Part shown: one piece after another, positions 17,877 to 27,188 of the stretch
Layout: each line of letters starts with the position of its first letter
Position numbering within the stretch: position 1 is the first letter of the stretch
Assembly: GCA_003427395.1 (NCBI GenBank)
Contig: BFEA01000570.1
Coordinates: 578,634-608,661 of the forward strand
Length of the DNA stretch: 30,028 nucleotides
From: Chara braunii
Lineage: Eukaryota; Streptophyta; Charophyceae; Charales; Characeae
Direction of reading: 5' to 3'
Position numbers and translations under genes: made by a program
The notes under the pieces: model-generated
What the model saw: only the letters and a program-made list of their open reading frames with translations
Told to the model about the DNA's origin: nothing
Databases searched by the model: none

Positions 17877-20800
17877 ATGTTTGTCTTTGTGCCTGTTGTT
17901 TTTTTCTTTGTTCCTGCTGTTTCCTCTCTTTGTCCCAATACTGCAACTCAAAATATTCCACAAACTGCATCTTTTCCTCGACTGGCACCAGAAAGCAACC
18001 CCCCGACGTCCCCCTGCCATCACAAACACAATGATTGCATGCTTCAGAATCAAAGCACTCAGAGTTGTCCTTCATCTTCCCCATCAAGAGAGACACTAAC
18101 ACCACAATGTGGTGGCAGTGATGACAGTTCTCACAACCACCACAGTGCTCCCAAAGATCAGCACCTACTTCCATCTCCCTGCGTTCCATTGGCGACCACA
18201 AGTGTAATCGTTGAAATGGCTGCACAAACGGTTGTGCTGCAGAACCAACCCACTCAGAGTTGTCGTTCATCCTTGCCAACGCAAGAGCCACTGACCCCAC
18301 AATGTGGTGGTGGTGATGACAGTTATCACAACCACCACAGTTCTCCCAGGGATCAGCACCTGCTTCCGTCTCCCTGCACTCCATCGCTAACCGTCACTGA
18401 AGGTTCTGCAGCACAAAATGTTGTGCTGCAGAACCAAACCACCCACAGTTGTCCTTCATCCTTCCCATCGCCAGAGTCACTGACACCACAATGTGGTGGT
18501 GGTTGTGGTGGTGGTGATGATTCTGAGAACAACGGGAATTTACCGGGAAATCAGCACCTGCTTCCGTCTCCTGGTATTCTATCGCCGACGGTGATTGAAA
18601 TGGTTACCCAAGCAGTTGTGTGGCGGGACCAAATTCCTCCGAGTTGTCCTTCATCTCCCCTATCGCAAGAGACACGGATGACACAATGTGGTGGAGTTGA
18701 TTGTTCCCAGAACGATCGCAGTTTTCCCGGAGACCAGCACCTACTTCCATCTCCCTGCACTCTGTTGCCAGCCACAACTGACATGGTTGCACAGAAGGTC
18801 GTCGTGCAAAAGCAAAGTACTCAGAGCTGTTCGCCATCTTCCTCATTGCGGGAGACACTGATATCACAATGTGGTGATGGTGATAGTTACGAGCACAACA
18901 ACCGGGGTTTTCCCGAAGATCGTCACCTGCTTTCGTCTCGCATCATTCCATTTATGGAAATGACTGAAATAGTTGCTGCACAATCAGTTGTGCTGCAGAG
19001 CCGAAGTGCTGAGAGTCGTGCTTCGTCTCCCCCATCAAGAGAGACACTGACACCACAGTGTGGTGGTGGTGATAGTTCTCGAAACAACCAGAGTTTTCCC
19101 AAAGATCAGCATCTACTTCCGTCCCCCTGCGCTCCTTCGCCCACCGGAACTCCAATGCTTGCACGAACAGTTGCGGTGGAGAACCAAAGCACTCAGAGTT
19201 GTCCTCCATCTTCCCCGCTGCGGGAGACAGCGATCCCACAATATGGTGGTGACAATAGTTCTGAGAACAATCCGACTTTTCCCAAAGATCATCAGCAGCA
19301 TCTGCTTCCGTCTCCTGGCATTCCATTGCGAACCATGTCTGAAACGGTTGTGCAAACAGTTGTGGTGGCGAACCGAAGCACTCTTCTCAGCTGTCCTTCA
19401 TCTTCCTCATCACAAAAGACACTGACGGCACAATGTGGTGGTGGATTTTGCGAAGATCAGCACCTACTTCCATCTCCTCCGCGCACTCCAATGTCAACCA
19501 CAGCTGAAATGGTTGCACGAACAGCTGTCGTGTGGAACCAAATCACTCAGAGTTGTTCATCATCTTCCCCACTGCGGGAGACACTGACACCGCAGTGCGG
19601 TGGGGATGACAGTACTGTGGAAAACCAGAGTTTTCGCGAAACTCGTCACCAGCTTCCATCTCCTGCCATTCCATCACCAATGAGGACTGAAATGGTTCCG
19701 CAAACAGTTGCGCCACTGAACCAAAATGCTCAGAGTTGTCCTTTGGGAAAGGCGCTGATGCCACCATCACGAAAGGCACTGATGCCACAATGTGGCAGCA
19801 GTGATAGTTCTCAAAACAACCACAGTTTTCCCCAAGATCAGCACCTACTTCCATCTCCCTGCACTCCATCCCAAACCACAACTGAAATGCTTGCGCAAAC
19901 AGTTGTGGCGGAGAACCAAAGCACATCACCTTCCCCATTGCGGGAGACAGTAACGCCACAGCGTGGGGGTGGTGATAGTTCTGAGAAGAAGCGGAGTTTT
20001 CCCAAAGATCAGCACCCACTTCCGTTCCCTGGCATTCCATTGCCAGACATGTCTGAAACGGTTTTTGCGCGAACAGTTGTGGTGCAGGACCAAAGGAGAC
20101 TCAGTTGTCCTTCATCTTCCCCATCACCAGAGACACTGACACCACAATGTGGTGGTGGTGGTGGTGAGACTTCTGAGAATAAGCAGCAATTTCCCAATGA
20201 TCAGCACCTGCATCCGTGTCTGGCCATTCCATCGCCAACGGCGGCTGAAATGGATGCCCAAACAGTTGTGTTGCAGAACCAAAGCACCCAGTTTCGAGGA
20301 CCGCCAGAATGTGGTGGCGGTGAGAGTTCTCAGAACAACCCCACTTTTCCCGAAGATGAGCACCCAGTTCCATCTCCCTGCACTCCATTGCCAACCACAC
20401 CTGAAATGGTTGGACAAACAGTTGTAATGCAGAACCAAGGCGGTCAGAGTTTTCCTTCATCTCCGCCATTGCGAGAGACACTGACGCCACAGTGTGGTGG
20501 TGGTGGTGTTGGTTGTCAAAACCACCACAGTTTTCCAGACACTAGGAGCCTGCTCCCTCCTTCCTGTACTCCATCATCAACCATGACTGATGCAGGAATC
20601 TCGACTCCTGATCCGCGTGACAATTTGCCCAGTGCAGTCCACTCTGACACGAAATGCGAAGATCCAGCCGCCCAGGTGAGCATCACCACAGCCACGCCAT
20701 GGAAACAGCGTAAACGTGTGAGACGATGTTACAGGCATCTTAGGTTTCCTACTGCCGCTACTGCTGCTGTACCTACTCTTCCAGTCATGGCTTCCCAGCT

Positions 20801-21779
20801 GGCTCAATCAGCGAAGAAGGATGATGCCACTGCTTTTCAGGAGAGCGATTTTCGCAACACCGTGGAGCAGGAAAACTCTGGACAACAATTTCAGGATGTT
20901 AAACCGTGGAAGCGCCTGAGACGTCTGAGGAGATGCGAAAAGGAAGTTATGCCACTTCCTAGGAGTCGTTCCCAGTGGACGCTAACGAACACATTCAGTT
21001 CGCCCTGCGGGTTTCCGCTGTTGCCTTCAGCTTCTCTGCCATCAATGAACCATAACATTCCTCATGTTCCCGATGGGACATATTCTGGTGTTGTGGGACA
21101 TTCTTCCCCGTCATCATTGTCGCCAGCAGCGTCCTGCACATTGAGTATGCCAGCTGCCGAAGATTCCGCCCTCAACAGCGGTCCTCCACTAACTGAGCTG
21201 TCCATCAAGACAGAGCCCCGCTCTCCAGATCAGTATCTCAACCTTCACTTGCATATCGACGGAGATGCGTCTCAGGGAGCTACACCGTGGAAACAGCGCA
21301 AACGACTGAGACGATGTGAAAGGGAACCCTTGCCGATACCTGCGAAGTCTGTTCAGTATATTGCGCTGTCTCCTACCGCTTCCATTCACAATCTTCCACA
21401 GTGGCAGCAAACAAATCTATTCGTGACGGCGCCAGTTCCAGAGGGTCTTCAGTCAAGCTCTCAACCTACCATCACCTTGCTCACCGCAGCACCGGCATTA
21501 ACAGGCCCCAGTGCAACTCCAGAGTCAAAGCCTGAAGGTGTCCATTGTAAAGCTCCCTTAATCGTTTACAAAAGATCGCAGACAAGCCTATCTTGCAATG
21601 CTTTCACAAGTGAATTGATTACACAACATACCCCAGCTGTGAACACTCGTACTGCATGGGTTTGCGACCTTTCTCCTGCTTGTACCGCCCAAGTTTCAGT
21701 ACCACGGCCGGACATACCCAGCTGCTCACAGGATATTGCGCCAAGTAACCCCACCCCTGCACATGCGTCGGAATGTTAG
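17877..21779 (+). CDS. Novel 14-repeat Ser/Pro-rich protein with triplicated basic motif
   Basis: I do not recognise the family. The frame is 1300 codons. Residues ~54-906 are 14 imperfect repeats of ~52-68 residues built on NQSTQSCPSS, LRETLTPQCGGGDSS, a Phe-Pro-x-Asp linker, DQHLLPSPCTP and EMVAQTVV. Indels between repeats keep the frame, which argues for real coding. The C-terminal ~390 residues carry three basic motifs: TPWKQRKRVRRC (Trp 942), KPWKRLRRLRRC (Trp 1011) and TPWKQRKRLRRC (Trp 1138). They also carry IKTEPRSP around Lys 1111, which matches the phosphorylation-dependent SUMO consensus. These suggest a nuclear protein. The apparent N-terminal hydrophobic stretch MFVFVPVVFFFVPAV is encoded by a polypyrimidine tract and is probably intron, so the true exon may start at 17992. 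A CAG|GTGAGC donor-like site lies near 20675. Function unknown. Confidence 0.65.
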   Translation: MFVFVPVVFFFVPAVSSLCPNTATQNIPQTASFPRLAPESNPPTSPCHHKHNDCMLQNQSTQSCPSSSPSRETLTPQCGGSDDSSHNHHSAPKDQHLLPSPCVPLATTSVIVEMAAQTVVLQNQPTQSCRSSLPTQEPLTPQCGGGDDSYHNHHSSPRDQHLLPSPCTPSLTVTEGSAAQNVVLQNQTTHSCPSSFPSPESLTPQCGGGCGGGDDSENNGNLPGNQHLLPSPGILSPTVIEMVTQAVVWRDQIPPSCPSSPLSQETRMTQCGGVDCSQNDRSFPGDQHLLPSPCTLLPATTDMVAQKVVVQKQSTQSCSPSSSLRETLISQCGDGDSYEHNNRGFPEDRHLLSSRIIPFMEMTEIVAAQSVVLQSRSAESRASSPPSRETLTPQCGGGDSSRNNQSFPKDQHLLPSPCAPSPTGTPMLARTVAVENQSTQSCPPSSPLRETAIPQYGGDNSSENNPTFPKDHQQHLLPSPGIPLRTMSETVVQTVVVANRSTLLSCPSSSSSQKTLTAQCGGGFCEDQHLLPSPPRTPMSTTAEMVARTAVVWNQITQSCSSSSPLRETLTPQCGGDDSTVENQSFRETRHQLPSPAIPSPMRTEMVPQTVAPLNQNAQSCPLGKALMPPSRKALMPQCGSSDSSQNNHSFPQDQHLLPSPCTPSQTTTEMLAQTVVAENQSTSPSPLRETVTPQRGGGDSSEKKRSFPKDQHPLPFPGIPLPDMSETVFARTVVVQDQRRLSCPSSSPSPETLTPQCGGGGGETSENKQQFPNDQHLHPCLAIPSPTAAEMDAQTVVLQNQSTQFRGPPECGGGESSQNNPTFPEDEHPVPSPCTPLPTTPEMVGQTVVMQNQGGQSFPSSPPLRETLTPQCGGGGVGCQNHHSFPDTRSLLPPSCTPSSTMTDAGISTPDPRDNLPSAVHSDTKCEDPAAQVSITTATPWKQRKRVRRCYRHLRFPTAATAAVPTLPVMASQLAQSAKKDDATAFQESDFRNTVEQENSGQQFQDVKPWKRLRRLRRCEKEVMPLPRSRSQWTLTNTFSSPCGFPLLPSASLPSMNHNIPHVPDGTYSGVVGHSSPSSLSPAASCTLSMPAAEDSALNSGPPLTELSIKTEPRSPDQYLNLHLHIDGDASQGATPWKQRKRLRRCEREPLPIPAKSVQYIALSPTASIHNLPQWQQTNLFVTAPVPEGLQSSSQPTITLLTAAPALTGPSATPESKPEGVHCKAPLIVYKRSQTSLSCNAFTSELITQHTPAVNTRTAWVCDLSPACTAQVSVPRPDIPSCSQDIAPSNPTPAHASEC
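18036..20595 (+). repeat. 14 tandem ~183-bp coding repeats
   Basis: Each unit contains CACCACARTGTGGTGGTGGT-like, AAAGATCAGCACCTACTTCC-like and GCACAAACAGTTGTGGTG-like words. Units differ strongly from one another and by in-frame indels: unit 3 gains a GGCGGG stretch, unit 8 lacks its middle, and unit 10 has an internal KALMP duplication. Related patches on the minus strand stay open in short frames; these are reverse-strand shadows. Confidence 0.9.
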
Positions 21780-22379
21780 ACTGGTATTTTGCCTGCCACT
21801 TCCTCTGTGGGGTTGTGGCAAGCGGTCTCCGAATGGCTTATTCAGTTGCCAACGTGAGAGTGTCATGGCACATAATTGCGCATCCGAATCTCTCTGTGGG
21901 CGACTTGCCTGCACGTAGCAGGCCAAGTATTTCATCATGGATGTTGCTGCCAGAAGCATCCAGGTGCTTGCAAATGTTGCATGAACTTCCATGAAGCCAA
22001 AAAAAAAAGTTCTCATTCATATTCCTGCATACCTCCTCCAAGTAGGTGGTAGGTAGGTGCTTGCCTTCTTCCTCTGTAATGTTTCGCGCACCCGCCCACC
22101 CAGCCTCCTTCTCAGTCAGTTGCCACAGTCATAGCATGTTGAGGTACTGCTGCTTCCGAAGTAGTGTGTGGCTCACAGACTTTGCTTGATAGTTGTGCTT
22201 CAATCTCTGAGTTTGCATGAGGGATGCAATGACCATTCTAAGCACATCACAACATTGAACAGGCAGAGTGAAGCTCATGGTCTGCCCGCCCTAGCAGAAA
22301 CAGAGCATAGGCAGGAGAAGCTCATGATCTGCTGTTGTGGGAACAGAGTGTGCGAGCTCAGTAGAGAACAAAACAATCA
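21780..22379. other. 3' flank of repeat-protein gene, no gene seen
   Basis: Presumed 3' untranslated or intron sequence. It has an A-run near 21999-22008 and short AGGTAGGT repeats near 22043-22057. No defined terminator or second gene. Confidence 0.45.
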
Positions 22380-22559
22380 GTGCCTTCTGGGAGAGAGTCA
22401 CTGGAAGAACTCTACCGTCACCACACTAAGGGTTGCGGCGGCGCAAGTGGTGCTGTTTGCGTGCTTGCAAATCGCAAACCTGTTCCAAAAAAGAGCTTGC
22501 ATTGCCTCATGTCACCGACCCTGTTGCAGCAAGATGACCTCGTCTTGTTGGTGTATCTG
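22380..22559 (+). CDS. Possible internal exon with GTGAGT donor
   Basis: The plus frame reads GRESLEELYRHHTKGCGGAS, then VLANRKPVPKKSLHCLMSP and QQDDLVLLVYL, and looks more protein-like than its surroundings. It ends at CTG|GTGAGT (donor at 22560). A good acceptor (TTTTTTTTTGCAG) ends at 23157. Joining the two in this phase adds 13 residues, then a stop. There is no Met start and no convincing acceptor upstream. It may belong to the repeat-protein gene, to an independent gene, or be chance. Confidence 0.25.
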
Positions 22560-22688
22560 GTGAGTGAAACAGGGAACGGCCATCCACAGGCAGTCTAAGA
22601 TGACAATGGCACCCCCTTGAAGGAGTGCCAGAATGGCAATCAGTGTTATGCTCAGGAGTCCGACGAGTGTAGCCTGACTGCAAGGCAG

Positions 22689-22896
22689 ACTACCCAGCTA
22701 GCTGACCACGGTCATCTCTATCTCATCACGTTATCTGTTCACCCCCTCACGCCCCCTCATACCAACTCGCACCTGCTTGTGACAGCTCACAGACTACCCA
22801 GCTAGCTGACCACGGTCATCTCTATCTCATCACGTTATCTGTTCACCCCCTCACACCCCCTCGTACCAACTCGCACCTGCTTGTGACAGCTCACAG
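22689..22896. repeat. 104-bp tandem duplication
   Basis: ACTACCCAGCTAGCTGACCA... to ...GTGACAGCTCACAG occurs at 22689-22792 and 22793-22896 with only about two differences. The terminal TGACAGCTCACAG also appears inverted near 23051-23063. Confidence 0.95.
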
Positions 22897-23574
22897 CGCT
22901 CCATGCTCCCTCATCGTGCCCCCCCCCTCGCCGCTCCTCATGCCATCTCACGCTGCCCCACAACACCTCACACACACCCGACTCCCATGCACATATCGGC
23001 ATGTGAAAGGAGACTCGACTCACTTGACGTCGGGAACCTGCACGTCAGTCTGCTGTGAGCTGTCAGAGTGAATGACTCAGCTGTCTATTTTCTGCACTGT
23101 GGTTTAAGAGGTAACTGAAAGAGGTCTCAGCACTCTCTTTGTCCTTTTTTTTTGCAGACCTGTGCTGGCGTTGTTCTCTGCAAATGGCAGATCAGATGAT
23201 GCTGATGACCTGCATGTGGGTGGGAAATGAACAAGGCTTGTCGTTATTAACGATGAGAGTGCCCCAACTTTCCCCACAAAGCGATTATTGATGGTAACAA
23301 CACAGTTATGTCATATAAGACTCATAACCAGCCTGTTGAAAGCGTGTTTTAATCACGGTTGCGGAGGACAAATGGACAATCGTTTCCTCAACACACCGCC
23401 ACACCACTCCAAATGGTACCGCAAAACACAAAGATCTTACGGAAACCTCTCTCGGGCAAAGTCTCCTCCCTATGATCCATGGGGAGAGCCTCCCAGCAAA
23501 GCAAGATTGACTCACCTTTGCATCTTGAAATGATTTTGGGAGAAAAACCGCTGCATCAAGCATGAATTGGTGCA
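22897..23574. other. Intergenic; candidate 3' splice site at 23157
   Basis: C-rich then mixed sequence. The only signal I would note is a polypyrimidine tract followed by GCAG ending at 23157. Frames are short and unrecognised. Confidence 0.4.
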
Positions 23575-23822
23575 TATCAATCACGGGAACTCAGTTCCGC
23601 GACATTGGCGATGTGCAGCAGAATCACCCGGTAATCGATGGTCTGTGCTCTGCACTTCCAACATGGTCAAAAATGGAAATGATTTTAGACTTGGACTCTT
23701 GGAACAAAATGATAGATCTTTCTTGCTGTGTATTCTCCAATTCTGAGTCTTTAAACGTGGCAAGGTCAGCCATCTTACGGAATGTGCTGGCAACTGCGCG
23801 GAACTGATTTCCCGTGATTGCG
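23575..23822. repeat. Foldback repeat with ~26-bp arms
   Basis: ATCACGGGAACTCAGTTCCG at 23579 onward is the reverse complement of CGGAACTGATTTCCCGTGAT at 23799-23818, with one mismatch in about 22. Pairing extends a few bases at both ends. About 200 bp separates the arms. Confidence 0.8.
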
Positions 23823-23889
23823 ACGCGAAACTCAGGTCCAACTGCCTATGTCGTGGCACCGGAAAGTTGGAATACATCACATATGGTAT

Positions 23890-24420
23890 CAGTCGTATTG
23901 CTGAAGGCTCTGCTGCTCGGAAGGAGCAACGCATTGCAACGCTGTGGTAGAATTGTCCGACCATACCGCATCACAGTAGGACGGCAGAATGTGTACGTAA
24001 GCTCAATCGCAACCAGGTACTTCTTCACGTCACAGTAGGACTTCACAGTGTGTATCTGGCCTCGATTACGACCAGTTGGCCGTGCAAGTCTTCAAGTGCA
24101 TGTATAACCTTACTCACTTGTAAACTATCAATCTTCTTGAAGACTTGCGCGGCCTCCTGGCTGTAATCGAGGCCATATACACACTGTGAAGCCTCGATCA
24201 CGGCCAGGAGGCCGCGTAATCGAAGCCATATACACACTGTCATTGCTGAAAGAGTTGTCACTCCATTTCTGCTTGAAGGAGGGGAAGAAGTCGTATTGCC
24301 GAATGCTCTGCTGCTGGCAGGGACTGATACATTGCAACACTGCTATAGAATCGTTGGAGCATACTCACATCACAGCATGACTTCACGGTGTGTGCATAGC
24401 CTCAATTAGAGCCCAGAAAC
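23890..24420. repeat. Direct repeat pair flanking a 151-bp foldback
   Basis: GTCGTATTGCTGAAGGCTCT at about 23894 and GTCGTATTGCCGAATGCTCT at about 24288 start related ~120-bp units that share CTCTGCTGCT, CATTGCAAC, CATCACAG and TGTGTRC words. Between them lies the foldback 24041-24191. Confidence 0.75.
24041..24191. repeat. 151-bp hairpin with 56-bp arms
   Basis: Left arm 24041-24096 (CTTCACAGTGTGTATCTGGC...) and right arm 24136-24191 (...CATATACACACTGTGAAG) pair at about 50 of 56 positions across a 39-nt loop. A third partial arm (CCTCGATCACGGCCAGGAGG to ACACTGT) follows directly to about 24241. Confidence 0.9.
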
Positions 24421-25292
24421 TCTCTAGTGTGTGTATATACTATATACATCTCAAATACACAACTGTCCCACCGGTTGCGTTCTCTAAGGGTTGCTCACTA
24501 GCAATGCAACTCACCACCATCCTCTGCCAAGGAAAGATCGATGGTGCATGAGGAGCCCCCGCTGCGACATTGACCTATCTTCTCCCCTGAATCCACGATC
24601 ACCACCTCACCCACCCCTCTTGCCCTCCATTCGTTTCCATGGCAGGCACCAGTGCACCAGCTCCAAGAGCACGGTTTCTTCTTGTTGCAGTTTACCAGCG
24701 ACAACTCCTGTTCTCACGGCTGCTTCGTACTCTCAACCTCCCTGAACTTTCATGCGCCAGACGGAACCGATTATCATGAAGATGTCCGATAATTTGTCGC
24801 GATTCCTTCAGCTTCGTCATTCACTCCTCCACCGGCTGCTTCCCCATGCTTTTGACCTTCCTCGACTATCTCATATATTCCTGGACCCACATTCCCTGTC
24901 AGATCCATCCCCTCAGCAATCCCTCAGATGCACCTGCACATCTCTCCTATCGCCTTCCACCATCTCTCTCCACCTTGCTATCTTTCTACTGCTTCTCTGT
25001 GTCATCCTGCCAGGAACGCCGCTCAAGATAGGAACAGCCTCGTGCGCAACGTCTGGGACCTGAAGGTTGGTACCTTGCATGGCATCATGTTGGGCCGCAA
25101 AGCATGTGTCTCATATTGGCATTCGCGACTGCCGTACAGTTCATCGAAGACTGCAAGTCCCGTCCATGGATCAACCAATTCGCCAGATGAACAATGGTTG
25201 GGCTTGCAAGTGCAGGGTGTTGAAGATTGACTGCACGTTTGAAGGCTGTTTCAACGGCGGATGCAAGTCTGAGAGACTACGCTGCTCACCAT

Positions 25293-25294
<2 letters not shown>
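24421..25294. other. Intergenic, unrecognised frames only
   Basis: Several plus frames of 60-125 codons overlap. One (25067-25444) has a Cys-rich WACKCRVLKIDCTFEGC stretch but runs into poly-T. Another (24752-25063) has a hydrophobic LAIFLLLLCVIL segment. No homology is recognised and no gene is called. Confidence 0.4.

Positions 25295-25350
<56 letters not shown>
25295..25350 (-). repeat. 56-nt poly-T (poly-A on the minus strand)
   Basis: An uninterrupted T56 begins right after ACCATGG. It could be the tail of a retroposed sequence on the minus strand, or a homopolymer microsatellite. The sequence to its right is not recognisable as a LINE or SINE. Confidence 0.9.
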
Positions 25351-25353
<3 letters not shown>

Positions 25354-25592
25354 GCTTATCCCAATGTTACAAAGCTCTTTTGCGATGTGCGATGCAGAAA
25401 ATATTCTCATTTTTCTCAATGCCGACGATCAAATGTATTGGTAACCCATCTGTAAATTTCGAGGGTAAATTGGTAGCTCTTCTTTGTTCATGATTCAATG
25501 TTTGAATGGCGTCGAATACTGTAGCAACAGTTATTACTTGAACATAACAGATCATAACTGAGGGTGTATTTAATCTCTGTTACCGTATGTAC

Positions 25593-26813
25593 CAGTGCTG
25601 GGCCGGCAACCGGCCGGTTGAGCTACCCCGGTCCAACCGGAGCCGGACCAGCCCAGGGGGGGTGAACCGGGAAAGGGCTTTTGAAAAAAAAGTGCCCAAA
25701 TGTCTTCTTTTTTTTTTTCCCCGGCAGATTCCGATTGCGCTCTTCAAGAGCTGTTGGAATCCGCAATAAAATTTTCAAGGTGCAATATTTTTCAGGGGGC
25801 TTCCAGAGGGGGGCAGCGGGTTACTATTGACATATTCAGGCAACTATGGCTTCCAGGGGAGGGGCCAAGTAAGCAAGTTCACTTATCCGACCCCCCCGTG
25901 GCTGGAGCACTTCGTGGAGTGTGTCATTTGATGTTGATACCCCACGAGCTGAACCAGATATGATGAGAGGAGGTCCTTGCCAGAAGTTATAGATCTTCCA
26001 GAGTATAACTCGACAGCAGAAGAGTTACGGTTCCAGCTTTCAGCTCGTGGAGGCAGAGCGTTTTCTGTTTGTTGGTTTCTACATAAGGCGAGTTATCAGT
26101 CCGGAAGTATCTTGCCTGGCAGTCTGTCCAGATACATGTAGTGGAGCAAGGTCCATTCGAGATAGATAGAGAGAAGAATATAGCTTAGGTCCATTCTTGG
26201 GCTTGCACCTCGGACGGCTCTGACATCATGATGCCAAAATCCGAACCCATAACTTTTTCCACAGATGTTTCCACAGATGGCAGGGACGTTGCAGAAGGAT
26301 ATAATCTCAGCAGAGCCTCATCACAAGCATAGTGTTCCCCTCGTGGCTGAGGGTGAAAGAGCATCAGATGTTGCCAATGGTAACTGGTCCGTTGGACCAC
26401 AAGATGACAAAATGGAGAAGGGGCCTATCCGACCCACATCTTAAGAAAAATGTGTGGCGGTTCTCCGCTGCTGATCTGCAAAGATCAGTGGCGGATATCC
26501 TCTGCCCGTTTTTCTTAAGAAATGGGGTCCTGGCCGACCTTTGCCGCTGATCTGCGATGATCGGCGGCCAAGATTGGCCACTTTTTGGACCTGAAAAATC
26601 CGGGCCTACAGGACCCGGTTTTGAAATTGCAGGGCAGGGCCCACCCCCACAAGGCCTCGGGAGCACACATGCGCCGGCAAAAAAAAAAATTCAGGCCCCA
26701 GCGAAAATGCGCTTGGGGCAACCGGGAGGGAACCGGCCCGGGCCTCCAGCCGGTTCAACCGGGAGGACCGCGGATGGGGTAGGGGTCCCCGGTCCATCCG
26801 GGGACCAGCCCTG
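25593..26813. mobile_element. Non-autonomous hAT-like DNA transposon, complete (1221 bp)
   Basis: The left end CAGTGCTGGGC and right end (reverse-complemented) CAGGGCTGGTC match at 9 of 11 positions and have the CAG start of hAT termini. They are flanked by GTATGTAC and ATATGTAT, an 8-bp target duplication differing only by two transitions; 8 bp is the hAT size. AACCGG motifs cluster just inside both ends, like hAT subterminal transposase sites. No transposase frame exists, so it would depend on an enzyme made elsewhere. Its left ~560 bp are shared with 16664-17229. Confidence 0.85.
26433..26571. repeat. Internal hairpins of the hAT-like element
   Basis: Outer arms CCCACATCTTAAGAAAAA (26433-26450) and TTTTTCTTAAGAAATGG (about 26509-26524), with an inner CCGCTGCTGATCT / AGATCAGTGGCGG stem (26466-26478 with 26481-26493). 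A second GCCGCTGATC / GATCGGCGGC hairpin follows at 26543-26568. Confidence 0.8.
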
Positions 26814-26866
26814 ATATGTATGACTTACAGTAATCTTTTTTTTTTTTGGGTTGAAAAACCAGTCTC

Positions 26867-26906
26867 CTTGCTAGGAGAGGTGATACGAGCACCCTCTCCT
26901 AGCAAG
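26867..26906. repeat. Short strong hairpin
   Basis: CTTGCTAGGAGAGGTG and CACCCTCTCCTAGCAAG pair with one bulged base around a 7-nt loop, just right of the T12 tract at 26836-26847. It may lie in the 3' region of the LINE. Confidence 0.85.
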
Positions 26907-27188
26907 AGTCCTGGGTGCTCCGGTCTATTGGTGGCGAGCAGCACCTGCTGGAAAGCGGGTCCATCGTCCCACTGTACATCAGAAGGCCTGCCAGTATTGA
27001 TTGCCCTGTTTCCAGGGGATTGACTGCGCAGGGTTAATGATAAATGTGTTTGACAACAGCACACTTTGGGGCATGGGGCCGCCTCTTCGGACTGCACCAG
27101 ACCGCCAGATGACTCTCGTTTCCCTAGCAGCTACGCCCCGTTTCTTCTGAATAACACGGCCTCTCGTGACCAGCTACCAGCCCGCCCT

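Noticed and set aside
17749-18384. 211-codon minus frame over the repeat-protein gene, with other minus frames to 20807
   Set aside because: These are antisense shadows of the coding repeats. They break in several units, while the plus frame stays open throughout.
18036-20595. CRISPR array
   Set aside because: The units are ~183 bp, diverged and coding, with no short identical repeats or unique spacers, and the genome is eukaryotic.
25067-25444. Cys-rich plus frame ending in poly-Phe
   Set aside because: It runs into a 56-nt poly-T, and the Cys pattern matches no family I know.
26364-26814. Overlapping frames of 60-100 codons on both strands
   Set aside because: They sit in the GC-rich right part of the non-autonomous hAT-like element and carry no transposase motif.
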